Shown in pieces: positions 1 through 10,191 of a DNA stretch of 64,000 nt. The notes beneath the pieces are model-generated. The model did no database searches and was not told the origin of the DNA. It worked only from the letters and a program-made list of their open reading frames with translations. The DNA comes from Microbacterium lemovicicum (lineage in GTDB: Bacteria; Actinomycetota; Actinomycetes; Actinomycetales; Microbacteriaceae). Every line of letters starts with the position of its first letter. Positions within the stretch are counted from its first letter, which is position 1. Position numbers and translations under genes: made by a program. Location of the stretch: the NCBI RefSeq assembly GCF_003991875.1, contig NZ_CP031423.1, positions 2,480,001-2,544,000 on the forward strand, in the 5' to 3' direction.

Positions 1-1805
1 ACGCGGGTGACGACGTGGTCGGCGTTCGTCTTCGGCTTGGTCGAGCCCTGCGGCCGCACGTCGAGCAGGATCGTCGAGGACGCGAACTCGCCGCGGCCGT
101 CGGCGACGGTGACCTGCACGTCCTTGCGACCCTGCAGGCTGGCCGTCGCCTTATAGGTGAGCTGTCCGTCGGTGCTGAAGTCCACCTCGTCGCCGGGGGC
201 GGCCACGACCTCCTTGAGGTAGATGTCGTCGCCGTCCGGGTCGATCCAGTCCGGGAGGATGTTGTACGACACGGTGCCGCCGGTCTCCACCGTGAGCGAT
301 GTCTTGCGCTTCGGGGCGGGCGCCGCGTTCTCGTCGTCCGGGTGGACCTCCAGGGTCACGGTCGCGGTGTCCTTGCCGCCGCGGCCGTCATCGACCTCGT
401 ACGAGAAGCTCGACGTGCCGGAGGCGTCCTCGGGCACCGCGATCTGCAGCGACGCACCGTTGAAGATCTGCTGGACCGTGCCGATGGACGGCTGCTGGCC
501 CGCCACCGTCGCGACCAGGACGTCGCCGTCCGGGTCGTTGTCGTTGTCGATGACCGGAAGGAGCGCCGAGCCGCCGGGACGCACGCCGAACGAGTCGTCC
601 TCCGCGACGGGCGGCGTGTTGATCTCGCTGCGCTCGGGGAGGGTTGATTCGATCGTCTCCTGCGTCGAGTCCTCTTCGTTCTCGGTCTCGCCCTCGGGCG
701 GTGTGAGGTCGTTCCAGTTGTCGACGCGCTGCAGGCTCTCGTTCGCGAGCCACGCGGCGCCGCCGACGGCGTCGTTCAGGATGATGACGTCGCGATTGAC
801 GCGGAAGACGAGGCTCGCGGAATCGGCGCCGTCCGGGATGGTTGCGCGGACGTCGCTGGAGGTGCCGTCGCAGTCGCGGACGAACGCCGCGGACCCGGCC
901 CACGCGCCGTAGGTGCAGCCGCGCAGCCAGACCGGCGCGGCAGGCGAACCCCGGCCACCGGCATCCGTCACCACCGGCTCGCCGCCCTCGAGCGGCACGC
1001 TCAGCAGCGAGGAGGCCGTCGCGACGGCGACGGCACCGGTCTGGGCGGAGGCCTGCTGCAGCACCGCGCCGTCGGCGTCGGGGATCGCGGTGCGGAACCC
1101 GCCGGGCGTCATGACCTCGCCGGCGACCGGATCCAGCACCACGGGCGTCCGCCCGACGGCGGTGATGGTGGCGGACCCGGAGGTGTCGAGCTCGTCGAGC
1201 GATGCGGTCGAGGGCTCCTGCGCCTCGCCGTTGGCGTCGACGGCCACGGTGACGACCTCTTTGCGGGCGCTGGAGAGCCCGAAGACCGTTCCGTCGGCGG
1301 CGACCACGACGTCGGCGTTCTCGCCGAGCTCCGCGTTCGGCTCGGCCGCCTCGATCTCGAAGGAGGCGATCGTCTGCACCGGCACCACCCACAGGGCGCC
1401 GGACTTCTGGTCGAGGATCGCGGCCGTCTTGTCGCCCAGTGTGACTTTCGCGGCGCCAGGGATGCCGGCAGAGTCGCCGAGCGAGACGCGGGCCGGGTCG
1501 ACGGCCGTCACGGTGGAGTTGCCCTGGTCCACGACGAGGATGTTCGCGGCATCCTGGAGGACGTCGTAATCCTCACCCGTGGTCCGCAGCCCTCCGTCGA
1601 GCACGGTCGACTCGTGGTTGAAGTGGCCGACCAACAGGCTGGAGGTCTTGGTGATCCAGACTCCGCCGTCGTTCAGGTCGACCTCGGTCGTGGGAAAGCC
1701 CTCGTACGCGAACGCCATGGTCGTGATCGCCATGACGCCGACGGTGACGCCGGCAGCCGATGCCAGGGCTTTGGGGCGCGTGCGCATCCACGACAAAGCC
1801 TTCAT
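1..1805 (-). CDS. Large secreted Ig/cadherin-like repeat protein, truncated at window edge
   Basis: The first 601 codons of a long protein are visible; the 3' end lies beyond the left edge. The ATG at 1805 follows a GAGGGGGAG ribosome site. Residues about 13-33 form a hydrophobic signal/anchor segment. A beta-rich region of about 330 residues follows, then an acidic linker, then tandem Ig/cadherin-like domains with the NDNDPDGD calcium-type motif (near codon 440) and a second copy of DPDGDD. Proteins of this build are exported and surface-associated, and in actinobacteria they are often found with MoxR, DUF58 and transglutaminase genes; such a set lies 18 kb away here, not adjacent. The substrate or partner is unknown. 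Confidence 0.8.
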   Translation of the reverse strand, partial: MKALSWMRTRPKALASAAGVTVGVMAITTMAFAYEGFPTTEVDLNDGGVWITKTSSLLVGHFNHESTVLDGGLRTTGEDYDVLQDAANILVVDQGNSTVTAVDPARVSLGDSAGIPGAAKVTLGDKTAAILDQKSGALWVVPVQTIASFEIEAAEPNAELGENADVVVAADGTVFGLSSARKEVVTVAVDANGEAQEPSTASLDELDTSGSATITAVGRTPVVLDPVAGEVMTPGGFRTAIPDADGAVLQQASAQTGAVAVATASSLLSVPLEGGEPVVTDAGGRGSPAAPVWLRGCTYGAWAGSAAFVRDCDGTSSDVRATIPDGADSASLVFRVNRDVIILNDAVGGAAWLANESLQRVDNWNDLTPPEGETENEEDSTQETIESTLPERSEINTPPVAEDDSFGVRPGGSALLPVIDNDNDPDGDVLVATVAGQQPSIGTVQQIFNGASLQIAVPEDASGTSSFSYEVDDGRGGKDTATVTLEVHPDDENAAPAPKRKTSLTVETGGTVSYNILPDWIDPDGDDIYLKEVVAAPGDEVDFSTDGQLTYKATASLQGRKDVQVTVADGRGEFASSTILLDVRPQGSTKPKTNADHVVTR

Positions 1806-1901
1806 GTACCGGTCTCCCCCTCGGTTCGCCGCCCACCCGCGGCACACGCCGACCTCAGTCGGCGCGAGTGTTCATCCTAACCTCGCCGCAAGACCGTTCC
1901 G

Positions 1902-1921
1902 GATGGGCAGAGATGCCCATC
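1902..1921 (-). terminator. Hairpin after mqo
   Basis: GATGGGCA and TGCCCATC form a perfect 8-bp stem around a GAGA tetraloop, 22 nt beyond the mqo stop codon. No clear U-tract follows, as is common in high-GC actinobacteria, so termination is inferred from structure and position. Confidence 0.55.
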
Positions 1922-1943
1922 GACCGGCACGGAGCGCCGAGCC

Positions 1944-3416
1944 TCACGCCGTGAGGGCGAGCGCCTCCGACGTCTCCTCGAGAACCTCGCGCGCGACCTC
2001 GGGTCGCGCGTTGAGGGTCTCGCCGTAGCTGGGGATGAGCTCGCGCAGGCGCGGCTCCCAGCCCGCGATCTCGCCGGGGAACGAGCGGCGGAGGAGTCCG
2101 AGCATGATCGACACGGCCGTCGAGGCTCCGGGCGAGGCGCCGAGGAGTCCGGCGATGGAGCCGTCCTCCGAGGTCACGACCTCGGTGCCGAACTGCAGCA
2201 CGCCGCCCTTCTTCGGATCCTTCTTCATGACCTGCGCGCGCTGGCCCGCCTGAAGGAGCTCCCAGTCCTCGTCCTGCGCCGTCGGCATGAACGTGCGCAG
2301 GCTGTCCATCTTCTTGGAGTGGTCCTTGAGCAGCTCGCCGACGAGGTAGGTGATGAGCGACGGGTTGTCGACGGCGACCTTGAGCATGGGACCGATGTTG
2401 TGCGGCCGCACCTGGGTGACGATGTCGAGCATCGAACCGTTCTTGAGGAACTTCGGGCTGAAGGTGGCGAAGGGCCCGAAGAGGAGGGACGCCTCGCCGT
2501 CCACCATGCGCGTGTCGAGGTGCGGCACCGACATCGGCGGTGCGCCGACGGACGCCTGCGAGTAGACCTTCGCCTTGTGCTGAGCGACCAGCTTCGGGTT
2601 CGAGGTCTTCAGCCACTGCCCGCCGATCGGGAAGACGCCGTAGCCCTTGATCTCGGGGATGCCGGAGCGCTGCAGGAGCTTCAGCGCCCACCCGCCCGCG
2701 CCGACGAAGACGAAGCGGGCGTTGGTCGTGCCCGGCGTGCGCCCGACGGTGTTGCGCCAGGTGACGTTCCAGGAGCCGTCCTTCTGACGCTTGAGCTTGC
2801 GCACCTCGCGGTTGGTGACGACCTCGACGCCGCGGGAGCGGAGGTTGTCGAACAGCTGGTGGGTGAGCGCCCCGAAGTCGACGTCGGTGCCGGCCGGCAC
2901 CCGGGTCGCCGCGAAGGGCGTGCCTGCGCGCCGCTTGTTCATGAGGAGCGGCGCCCACTCGTTGATGACGCGGGAGTCCTCGGAGTACTCGATGCCGGCG
3001 AACAGCGGCTGCCGGCGCAGCACCTCGTAGCGCGCCTTGAGGAATGCGACATCCTTCTCGCCCTGCACGAACGTCATGTGCGGGGTCGAGTTGATGAAGG
3101 TCGAGGGCGCGTTCAGCACGCCCGCCTCGACGAGCGACGACCAGAACTGCCGGCTCTGCTGGAACTGCTCGTTGATCGAGATCGCCTTGCTGGGATCGAT
3201 CGTCCCGTCCGAGGCCTCGGGCGTGTAGTTCAGCTCGCACAGGGCGGCGTGCCCCGTGCCCGCGTTGTTCCACGCGTTGGAGCTCTCCAGCGCGACATCG
3301 GACAACCGCTCGTAGACGGTGATCTTCCAGTCGGGCTGGAGTTCGGAGAGGAAGGTGCCCAGGGTGGCGCTCATGATGCCACCGCCGATGAGCACGACGT
3401 CGACGGTTTCGGTCAC
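1944..3416 (-). CDS. mqo: Malate:quinone oxidoreductase
   Basis: 490 residues, full length for the family. It is a membrane-associated FAD enzyme that oxidises malate to oxaloacetate and passes electrons to the quinone pool, taking the place of or adding to NAD-linked malate dehydrogenase in the TCA cycle. The N-terminal dinucleotide fold GGGIMSATLG is at 11-20 and the family signature NAGTGHAALCELNYT at 51-65. The start is GTG. A TAGAAT box at 3423-3428 sits only 6 nt before it, so the message is probably leaderless with its own promoter. A hairpin on each side separates it from asd and from the surface-protein gene. Confidence 0.96.
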   Translation of the reverse strand: MTETVDVVLIGGGIMSATLGTFLSELQPDWKITVYERLSDVALESSNAWNNAGTGHAALCELNYTPEASDGTIDPSKAISINEQFQQSRQFWSSLVEAGVLNAPSTFINSTPHMTFVQGEKDVAFLKARYEVLRRQPLFAGIEYSEDSRVINEWAPLLMNKRRAGTPFAATRVPAGTDVDFGALTHQLFDNLRSRGVEVVTNREVRKLKRQKDGSWNVTWRNTVGRTPGTTNARFVFVGAGGWALKLLQRSGIPEIKGYGVFPIGGQWLKTSNPKLVAQHKAKVYSQASVGAPPMSVPHLDTRMVDGEASLLFGPFATFSPKFLKNGSMLDIVTQVRPHNIGPMLKVAVDNPSLITYLVGELLKDHSKKMDSLRTFMPTAQDEDWELLQAGQRAQVMKKDPKKGGVLQFGTEVVTSEDGSIAGLLGASPGASTAVSIMLGLLRRSFPGEIAGWEPRLRELIPSYGETLNARPEVAREVLEETSEALALTA

Positions 3417-3422
3417 AGGATA

Positions 3423-3428
3423 ATTCTA
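3423..3428 (-). promoter_or_regulatory. -10 box of mqo, leaderless
   Basis: TAGAAT ends 6 nt before the GTG at 3416, placing the predicted transcript start at the start codon. No good -35 hexamer is visible. Confidence 0.55.
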
Positions 3429-3470
3429 GGCGCGCGCAGGGTTCCGAGCCGACGGCGAGGCACCCTCGAG

Positions 3471-3496
3471 GCGGAAAGATCGTCGAATCTTTCCGC
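3471..3496 (-). terminator. Hairpin between asd and mqo
   Basis: GCGGAAAGAT and ATCTTTCCGC make a perfect 10-bp stem with a 6-nt loop, 30 nt past the asd stop. The sequence is less GC-rich than its surroundings. It probably terminates asd transcription ahead of the separate mqo promoter. Confidence 0.6.
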
Positions 3497-3525
3497 TCTC
3501 GGGAGAAGTGAGCGGATGCCGCAGC

Positions 3526-4638
<1,113 letters not shown>

Positions 4639-4737
4639 CCGACGCGGGCTCGCCGCTCCGTTCTCATGACGCCCGGCGTCTGCGCGGGCGTTCCGGCCCG
4701 CGGCCCCGGGCCGCGGCATCCGCTCGGCTCGGATCCC

Positions 4738-5322
4738 TCAGTTCAGCGCTGCGGCGCCGAAGGACACCGAGAACTGCTCGCACCAGAGCTCGACGGTCGG
4801 GAAGCCGGCGAGGTCGAGGTCTGCGGGGATGTCGTAGAGCTGGTCGCCGAGATTGCCCTTGATCGGGCCGAGGTCGACGTGCGGGTAGCCGGCCGCGGTG
4901 AACCAGCCGTCGGTCCCCTCGACCACCGGAGCCGCACTGAGCCAGACGTGCACGTCCGGGCCGTTGGTGGTCTCGAGCGACTCGATCGCGAGCTGCCGCA
5001 TCCCTCCCGGCAGCTCGATCACCCGCACCGTGCCGGTCGTCGGATGCTCGTGGCTGATGAACGCCCCCGACGAGAGATCCACCGGGCCGGGCGCCACCTC
5101 CTCGACAGGAACCATCGTGGCGCTCGCGCTCGGCGGCGCATCACGGACCACCGAGGGCGCGGCCGGCGCGCTCGCGGCGGGGATGTCGTCGTCGACCCTC
5201 ACGTCGACGAACAGAAGCCACGGCTGGAACACCAGTCCCAGCACGACCACTCCGACCACCGCCGCGCCCGCTCCGACGGCCCACAGAGCACGAGCACGCG
5301 GTGAGAGCCGTCGGCGCACCAT
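4738..5322 (-). CDS. Membrane-anchored DM13-domain protein
   Basis: 194 residues from the ATG at 5322. That start is preferred because it follows the permease stop by 7 nt; a longer in-frame reading would run into the permease gene. An arginine-rich N-terminus precedes a transmembrane anchor at about 13-33, then a proline/alanine linker, then a DM13 domain of about 105 residues. The domain shows the typical DVHVWLS strand and the conserved LWCEQFSVSFG segment with its single cysteine near the C-terminus. DM13 domains are extracytoplasmic and a redox or electron-transfer role has been proposed. It is probably co-transcribed with the permease, which gives no direct clue to function. Confidence 0.85.
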   Translation of the reverse strand: MVRRRLSPRARALWAVGAGAAVVGVVVLGLVFQPWLLFVDVRVDDDIPAASAPAAPSVVRDAPPSASATMVPVEEVAPGPVDLSSGAFISHEHPTTGTVRVIELPGGMRQLAIESLETTNGPDVHVWLSAAPVVEGTDGWFTAAGYPHVDLGPIKGNLGDQLYDIPADLDLAGFPTVELWCEQFSVSFGAAALN

Positions 5323-5329
5323 CGGAGAC

Positions 5330-6892
5330 CTATCGGCGGCGGGGCGGGCGACGCTCCGCGATGACCGGGTTGGTGCCGGTATAGCCCTCGCGGGCGGCCG
5401 CGGCCGAAGCGATCCGGCCGCGCGTCGCATACCAGCCGCCTATCAGCGCCGGGATCAGCACGAGCAGCGACGCGAGGACCCAGCGTCCGGTCTCGGAGAA
5501 CCCGAGCGTCACGAGCACGAACGCCAGGAACGCCAGCGTGAGCCACGCGGTGAACGGCGCGCCGAACAGCCGGAAGGCGGGCCGTTCGATCTTGCCCTGC
5601 AGCGACCAGCGGTGCAGCTTCATCTGGCAGAGGATGATGGTCGCCCACCCGCCGATGATGCCGATCGACGCGATCTCGAGCACGATCTCGAACGCCTTGG
5701 ACGGCACGAGGGCGTTGAGTCCGACGCCGAGCAGGGTGATGACGCTCGTCAGCAGGATGCCGCCGTAGGGCACTCCGTTGCGGCTCATGTTCATCGTGAA
5801 CTTCGGCGCCGACCCGTTGACGGCCATCGATCGCAGGATGCGGCCGGTCGAATAGAGCCCGGCGTTGAGGCTCGACATCGCGGCGGTCAGCACGACGAAG
5901 TTCATGATGGATGCCGAGACCGCACCGGCCTCGGGAGAACCGATGTGGGAGAAGAACGTCACGAACGGCGACTGGTCGGCGGAGTACTGCGAGAAGGGCA
6001 GGAGGAGCGACAGCAGCAGGACGGAGCCGACGTAGAAGATCGCGATCCGGACGACGACCGTGTTCACCGCGCGCGGCATGATCTTCTTCGGCTCGGCGGT
6101 CTCGCCCGCCGCGGTGCCCACCAGCTCGATCGCCGCGTACGCGAAGACCACACCGCTGATGGCGAGGAGCGGGGCGAAGGCGCCCATCGGGAAGATGCCG
6201 CCGTTCTCCGAGATGACGGAGAAGCCGGTCACCCCGACATCGGTCTTGCCGACGAAGACCAGGAAGAAGATGCCGATGAGCAGGAAGATCACCAGGGCGG
6301 TGACCTTGATGAGCGCGAACCAGAACTCCATCTCGCCGAAGACCTTGACCGAGACGAGGTTCAGCGAGAGCACCACGACGAGCGCGATGAGGGCGATCGC
6401 CCACTGCGGGACGGCCTGCAGCGGCTCCCAGTAGGGTGCCCAGAACTTCACGTACAGCGCGACCGCGGTCACGTCGACGATCGAGGTGAAGGCCCAGTTG
6501 AGGAAGTACAGCCAGCCGGCGGTGTAGGCCATCTTCTCGCCGTAGAACTCGCGCGCATACGAGACGAACGACCCCGACGACGGACGGTGGAGCACCAGCT
6601 CGCCGAGCGCGCGCAGGATGAGGAACGCGAAGAACCCGCAGATCGCGTACACGATGACGAGCGACGGCCCGGAGCTGGCCAGTCGACCGCCCGCCCCGAG
6701 GAAGAGACCCGTGCCGATCGCGCCGCCGATGGCGATCATCTGGATCTGCCGGGGGCGGAGGGTCTTGTGGTAGCCCTCCTCCTCGTTGGAGAAGTCCTGC
6801 GCCGCGAGCATCACGTCGCCGGTCAGCTCAGGACCGGACTCGCGTGCCTGCTCAGGATCTTGGGCGGGACCGCCCGACACCGTCTTAGACAA
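5330..6892 (-). CDS. APC-family amino-acid permease
   Basis: 520 residues with about 12 hydrophobic segments after a 50-residue hydrophilic N-terminus. It is a proton-coupled amino-acid importer of the AAT group (AnsP/CycA/AroP/GabP type), shown by [13 protein letters not shown] in helix 1, the [17 protein letters not shown] segment and ALGEL. The exact substrate cannot be read; asparagine, histidine or aromatic amino acids are all possible. The start is TTG, preceded by a strong AGGAGGAGG site about 6 nt upstream, which supports this unusual codon. It lies 85 nt downstream of lysC and 7 nt upstream of the DM13 gene, so lysC-permease-DM13 may be one transcript. Confidence 0.9.
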   Translation of the reverse strand: MSKTVSGGPAQDPEQARESGPELTGDVMLAAQDFSNEEEGYHKTLRPRQIQMIAIGGAIGTGLFLGAGGRLASSGPSLVIVYAICGFFAFLILRALGELVLHRPSSGSFVSYAREFYGEKMAYTAGWLYFLNWAFTSIVDVTAVALYVKFWAPYWEPLQAVPQWAIALIALVVVLSLNLVSVKVFGEMEFWFALIKVTALVIFLLIGIFFLVFVGKTDVGVTGFSVISENGGIFPMGAFAPLLAISGVVFAYAAIELVGTAAGETAEPKKIMPRAVNTVVVRIAIFYVGSVLLLSLLLPFSQYSADQSPFVTFFSHIGSPEAGAVSASIMNFVVLTAAMSSLNAGLYSTGRILRSMAVNGSAPKFTMNMSRNGVPYGGILLTSVITLLGVGLNALVPSKAFEIVLEIASIGIIGGWATIILCQMKLHRWSLQGKIERPAFRLFGAPFTAWLTLAFLAFVLVTLGFSETGRWVLASLLVLIPALIGGWYATRGRIASAAAAREGYTGTNPVIAERRPPRRR

Positions 6893-6977
6893 AGGGGTCC
6901 TCCTCCTGCGCGGCTTCGCGCTCGGTTCACCCTAGACCTGGAGGGGGTTGCGCGAGCCGAGCCGCGGTGAGGAGTTC

Positions 6978-7496
6978 TCAGCGACCGGTGCCGGCGTGCA
7001 CCACGGCCTCGGCGTCGCCGTCGAGACCGTACGCGGCGTGCACGACGCGCGCCGCGCCGGCCAGCTCGTCGCCGCGGACGACGACGGAGATCCGGATCTC
7101 GGAGGTGGAGATCATCTCGATGTTCACTCCGGCGACCGACAGCGCCTCGAAGAGCGTCGCGGAGACGCCCGAGTGCGTGCGCATGCCGGCGCCGACGACG
7201 GAGAGCTTGCCGATCTGGTCGTCGTGCACGAGGCTCTCGAAGCCCACGCCGGACTGCTCGCCGGCCAGCGCCCGCAGCGCCGTGGCGGCGTCGGACTTCG
7301 GCAGCGTGAAGGAGATGTCGGTGCGACCGGTGGCGGCGGCCGACACGTTCTGCACGATCATGTCGACGTTGGCACCCGACTTCGCGACGATCTTGAAGAT
7401 CTCCGCGGCCTTGCCCGGCACGTCGGGCACGCCGATGACGGTGATCTTGGCCTGGCTCAGGTCGGTGGCGACGCCGGCGACGATGGGCTCTTCCAT
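6978..7496 (-). CDS. lysC: Internal start: aspartokinase beta subunit
   Basis: An in-frame ATG at 7496 begins [12 protein letters not shown]. It is preceded by GAGGGAG with a 5-nt spacer, a better ribosome site than most in the window. Translation from it yields a 172-residue ACT-ACT protein. In Corynebacterium glutamicum and Bacillus, lysC encodes an alpha and a beta subunit from overlapping starts forming an alpha2beta2 enzyme, and the Corynebacterium beta subunit is also 172 residues. Expression here is inferred from the sequence alone. Confidence 0.7.
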   Translation of the reverse strand: MEEPIVAGVATDLSQAKITVIGVPDVPGKAAEIFKIVAKSGANVDMIVQNVSAAATGRTDISFTLPKSDAATALRALAGEQSGVGFESLVHDDQIGKLSVVGAGMRTHSGVSATLFEALSVAGVNIEMISTSEIRISVVVRGDELAGAARVVHAAYGLDGDAEAVVHAGTGR

Positions 7497-8264
7497 CTGT
7501 GCTCCCTCGGGGACGAGCGGTGAGGTCCGATGGGCGTCGAGCACCCAGGTGCCCTCGCCGGAACTGAAGGTGGAACGGGCGTGGATGAGCACCCCGTGAC
7601 GGCGCGCGTACTCGACGGCGCGGATGTAGAGGACCTTGGCGCCGTTCGCGGCGAGCTCGAGCATCTCCTCGCTGGAGACGCGATCGAGCTTGCGCGCCTT
7701 GGGCACCACGCGCGGGTCGGCCGTGTAGATGCCGTCGACGTCGCTGTAGATCTCGCAGACGTCGGCCTGCAGGGCGGCGGCGAGGGCGACCGCGGTCGTG
7801 TCGGATCCCCCGCGGCCCAGCGTGGTGATGTCGCGGGTGTCGCGGTTGAATCCCTGGAAGCCGGCGACGATCACGATGGCACCGTCGTCGAGCGCTTCGC
7901 GCAGGCGCACCGGGGTCACGTCGACGATGCGGGCGGCGCCGTGCGTGGCATCCGTGATCATGCCGGCCTGACTGCCGGTGAAGGAGCGCGCCTCGAAGCC
8001 CATGGAGTGGATGGCCATCGCCAGGAGGGCCATCGAGATGCGCTCACCGCTGGACAGGAGCATGTCGAGCTCGCGGGGCGCGGGCATGGGGGCGACCTGC
8101 GAGGCGAGGTCGAGCAGCTCGTCGGTGGTGTCGCCCATCGCGCTGACGGCGACGACGACCTCGTGGCCGGCGCGGCGGGTGTCGACGATGCGCTTCGCGA
8201 CCCGCTTGATGCTCTCCGCGTCGGCGACGGACGACCCGCCGTACTTCTGCACGATCAGCGCCAC
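6978..8264 (-). CDS. lysC: Aspartokinase (alpha subunit)
   Basis: 428 residues from the GTG at 8264, which follows GGGGAG and begins [12 protein letters not shown] as in actinobacterial LysC. An upstream in-frame ATG at 8309 lacks support. It phosphorylates aspartate, the first and feedback-controlled step of lysine, threonine and methionine synthesis. The kinase domain occupies about 1-245 (KYGGSS at 7-12) and two ACT domains about 265-428. The regulatory half is very close in pattern to the Corynebacterium enzyme, where concerted lysine plus threonine inhibition is known. An internal start gives a separate beta subunit. A TAAGAT box at 8316-8321 is the likely promoter. Confidence 0.96.
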   Translation of the reverse strand: MALIVQKYGGSSVADAESIKRVAKRIVDTRRAGHEVVVAVSAMGDTTDELLDLASQVAPMPAPRELDMLLSSGERISMALLAMAIHSMGFEARSFTGSQAGMITDATHGAARIVDVTPVRLREALDDGAIVIVAGFQGFNRDTRDITTLGRGGSDTTAVALAAALQADVCEIYSDVDGIYTADPRVVPKARKLDRVSSEEMLELAANGAKVLYIRAVEYARRHGVLIHARSTFSSGEGTWVLDAHRTSPLVPEGAQMEEPIVAGVATDLSQAKITVIGVPDVPGKAAEIFKIVAKSGANVDMIVQNVSAAATGRTDISFTLPKSDAATALRALAGEQSGVGFESLVHDDQIGKLSVVGAGMRTHSGVSATLFEALSVAGVNIEMISTSEIRISVVVRGDELAGAARVVHAAYGLDGDAEAVVHAGTGR

Positions 8265-8367
8265 AGTGGACTCCCCGGAAGACCCAGGACGCTCGGATGC
8301 TGCGCCCAAGGGTCCATCTTAGGGAGCGGCCGATGCCGTCCCGGCCATGTGTCGGGGTGGCCGGGGG

Positions 8368-8454
8368 GTGTGCAAGATCACGGAAGTGTGCAGGACGACG
8401 GACGGCTCGGGCCCGCAGCATCCGTCATCGTGCACATCTCCGCGATTCCGCGCG
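8368..8454. repeat. 87-bp palindromic repeat, copy 1
   Basis: This differs from copy 2 (8519-8605) at 2 of 87 positions. Each copy is itself an imperfect inverted repeat: the arm beginning GATCACGGAA matches the complement of the arm ending CTCCGCGATT at about 23 of 29 positions, and most mismatches could form G-U pairs in RNA. Confidence 0.8.
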
Positions 8455-8518
8455 GGCGGCGCCGCTCTGCGCCCGCCGCGCCTGCCCGCCGCCCCTGCGC
8501 GCGCGCCACCCCCGGGGT

Positions 8519-8605
8519 GTGTGCAGGATCACGGAAATGTGCAGGACGACGGACGGCTCGGGCCCGCAGCATCCGTCATCGTGCACATCTCCGCGATTCC
8601 GCGCG
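8519..8605. repeat. 87-bp palindromic repeat, copy 2
   Basis: Second copy in direct orientation, 151 bp after copy 1. The 64 bp between copies is very GC-rich and shares no similarity with them. Confidence 0.8.
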
Positions 8606-8667
8606 TGGCAGGGGGTACGGGTACGGGAACGGGCACGAATACGGGGGCGCACGACCGATGCGGTCGC

Positions 8668-8673
8668 TACGAT
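8668..8673 (+). promoter_or_regulatory. -10 box, leaderless
   Basis: TACGAT ends 6 nt before the ATG at 8680. This supports that start over upstream in-frame codons that run through the repeats. Confidence 0.5.
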
Positions 8674-8679
8674 GCCGGC

Positions 8680-9171
8680 ATGGGGCTGTACCTCGACGGC
8701 TGGGGCGATTTCAACGTCGCCATGATGGGTGCCACCGCCGCCCTGGCGGGATTGCTGATCGTAGCGGCGAGCGTGAACATCGGCGAGATCATCAAGTCCC
8801 CGTCGATCGCCGCCCGCCTGGCGGCGGGGCTGGCGGGCCTGGTGCTGGCGATCGTCGCTGCCGCGACCGGCCTCGTCCCCGGCATTCCCGCCCTCGTGTA
8901 CGGCTTGACGATCGTGCTGGCGGCACTCGCCGCGGCGATCTTCTCGGCGCAGGCTGCGCGGCGGATCTTCGAGAACGACCACCCGGAGAACCGCCTCAAG
9001 CCGATCAAGGCGCTCGTCGGCTTCATCGCCCCCGCCCTCTACGTCGTCGGCGGCGCGCTGGTGCTGGTGGGCCATGCGGGCGGCGTCGCATGGTTCGCCG
9101 TCGGATCGATCGCGGCCATCGTCACGGCCATCCTCATCTCCTGGATCGCACTGGTGGAGATCCTCCGCTAG
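8680..9171 (+). CDS. Small multi-pass membrane protein, unknown function
   Basis: 163 residues. I do not recognise a named family. Four to five hydrophobic segments are visible (about 13-33, 46-66, 68-90, 108-130 and 137-160) with a short hydrophilic stretch FENDHPENRLKPIKA at about 98-112, probably a cytoplasmic loop. The start is chosen because TACGAT lies 6 nt upstream and because the reading frame before it runs through the 87-bp repeats. It is convergent with the EamA gene, with 19 nt between the stop codons. No neighbour suggests a role. Confidence 0.75.
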   Translation: MGLYLDGWGDFNVAMMGATAALAGLLIVAASVNIGEIIKSPSIAARLAAGLAGLVLAIVAAATGLVPGIPALVYGLTIVLAALAAAIFSAQAARRIFENDHPENRLKPIKALVGFIAPALYVVGGALVLVGHAGGVAWFAVGSIAAIVTAILISWIALVEILR

Positions 9172-9190
9172 AAGGCGGCGCGCGGCACCG

Positions 9191-10123
9191 TCACCCTGCG
9201 GCGACGGGCGGGAGGTCTCCGGGCGGCTTGCGGAAGCGGAACGTGCCGCCGGTGGCGGCCAGCCAGCATCCGACGATCACGATCGGGAAGCCGATCAGCA
9301 GTCCCGGGGTGACCTCTTCCCCCAGGATCAGGACGCCGAGGAGGATCGCGATCACAGGGTTCACGTAGGTGAACAGCGGCGCGCGAGCGGGACCGACGGT
9401 GTCGATCAGCGCGAAGAAGACGACGAACGCCACGGCCGTGCAGACGACCGCGAGGGCGATGAGCGCGGTCGTGCTGGTGAGTGTCGGAATTTCGTGCTGG
9501 GTCAGCAGCGCGATCGGCAGGTAGAAGACGCCGACGGCCGCGAGCGCCAGCACCACCGTGCCCAGCGACGGCACGTCGGCGAGCTTGCGGGCGACGATGA
9601 AGGGCGCGACGGCGTAGCAGACGGCCACGACGAGCAGCTCGCCGATCGCGAGCAGGGCGCCCGGGCCGCCCACCGCGAGGCCCGGCCCCGCGACGATGAG
9701 GGCGACGCCGCCGAATCCCACCGCGAGGCCAATCGCCCGCGATGGGCGCAGCACGGAGCGGTCGCCGCCGACGACCGCGATGAGCGCGGCGAACAGCGGG
9801 ACGGTCGCGACGAGGAGCCCGGTCAGACCGGAGGGCAGCGTCTGCTCGGCATGGCCGAGGAGGAGGAAGGGCCCCGCCATCTCGACAGCGCCGAACAGCA
9901 GCACCCAGCCGATCTTGCGCCATGCCGGGCGGAGTGCCCCGCTGCGGAGGGCGAAAGGCAGGAGCAGCAGTGCTCCGACGAGGGTGCGTCCCGCGACGAC
10001 GGATGCCGGCGAATAGCTGTCGACGGCCTGCTTGATGAAGAGGTAGGGCATGCCCCAGATGAGCGACATCGCGCCGAAGAGCAGCCACGCGCGCGGAGTG
10101 AAGCGCGCCGCCACCGCGGCCAT
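9191..10123 (-). CDS. EamA-family (DMT) exporter
   Basis: 310 residues with ten predicted membrane helices built as two EamA repeats of five. The first repeat begins LLFGAMSLIWGMPYLFIKQA and the second contains LTSTTALIALAVVCTAVAF and RAPLFTYVNPVIA. These drug/metabolite transporters of the inner membrane usually export amino acids or other small metabolites; the substrate cannot be read from sequence. It lies 57 nt downstream of recR on the same strand, separated by a 29-bp tandem duplication of the recR end, and might be read through from recR. Confidence 0.9.
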   Translation of the reverse strand: MAAVAARFTPRAWLLFGAMSLIWGMPYLFIKQAVDSYSPASVVAGRTLVGALLLLPFALRSGALRPAWRKIGWVLLFGAVEMAGPFLLLGHAEQTLPSGLTGLLVATVPLFAALIAVVGGDRSVLRPSRAIGLAVGFGGVALIVAGPGLAVGGPGALLAIGELLVVAVCYAVAPFIVARKLADVPSLGTVVLALAAVGVFYLPIALLTQHEIPTLTSTTALIALAVVCTAVAFVVFFALIDTVGPARAPLFTYVNPVIAILLGVLILGEEVTPGLLIGFPIVIVGCWLAATGGTFRFRKPPGDLPPVAAG

Positions 10124-10133
10124 CAGGCGGCCT

Positions 10134-10191
10134 GGCGCGTCGGTGCGCGCATCAGACCGTGCGGCGCGTCGCTGCGCGCATCAGACGGTCC
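10134..10191. repeat. 29-bp tandem duplication at recR 3' end
   Basis: Copies at 10134-10162 and 10163-10191 agree at 26 of 29 positions. The second contains the last codons and stop of recR; the first is an untranslated copy of them immediately downstream. Confidence 0.8.

Larger units (their letters stand above)
8265..8679. other. 415-bp intergenic region with paired repeats
   Basis: This gap between the divergent lysC and small membrane-protein genes holds the lysC promoter (TAAGAT 8316-8321), two 87-bp palindromic repeats, and a TACGAT box just before the gene at 8680. Open frames through it only reflect GC bias. Confidence 0.7.

Noticed and set aside
8347..8679. N-terminal extension of the small membrane protein at 8680
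   Set aside because: It reads through both 87-bp repeats, while a TAnnnT box directly precedes ATG 8680.
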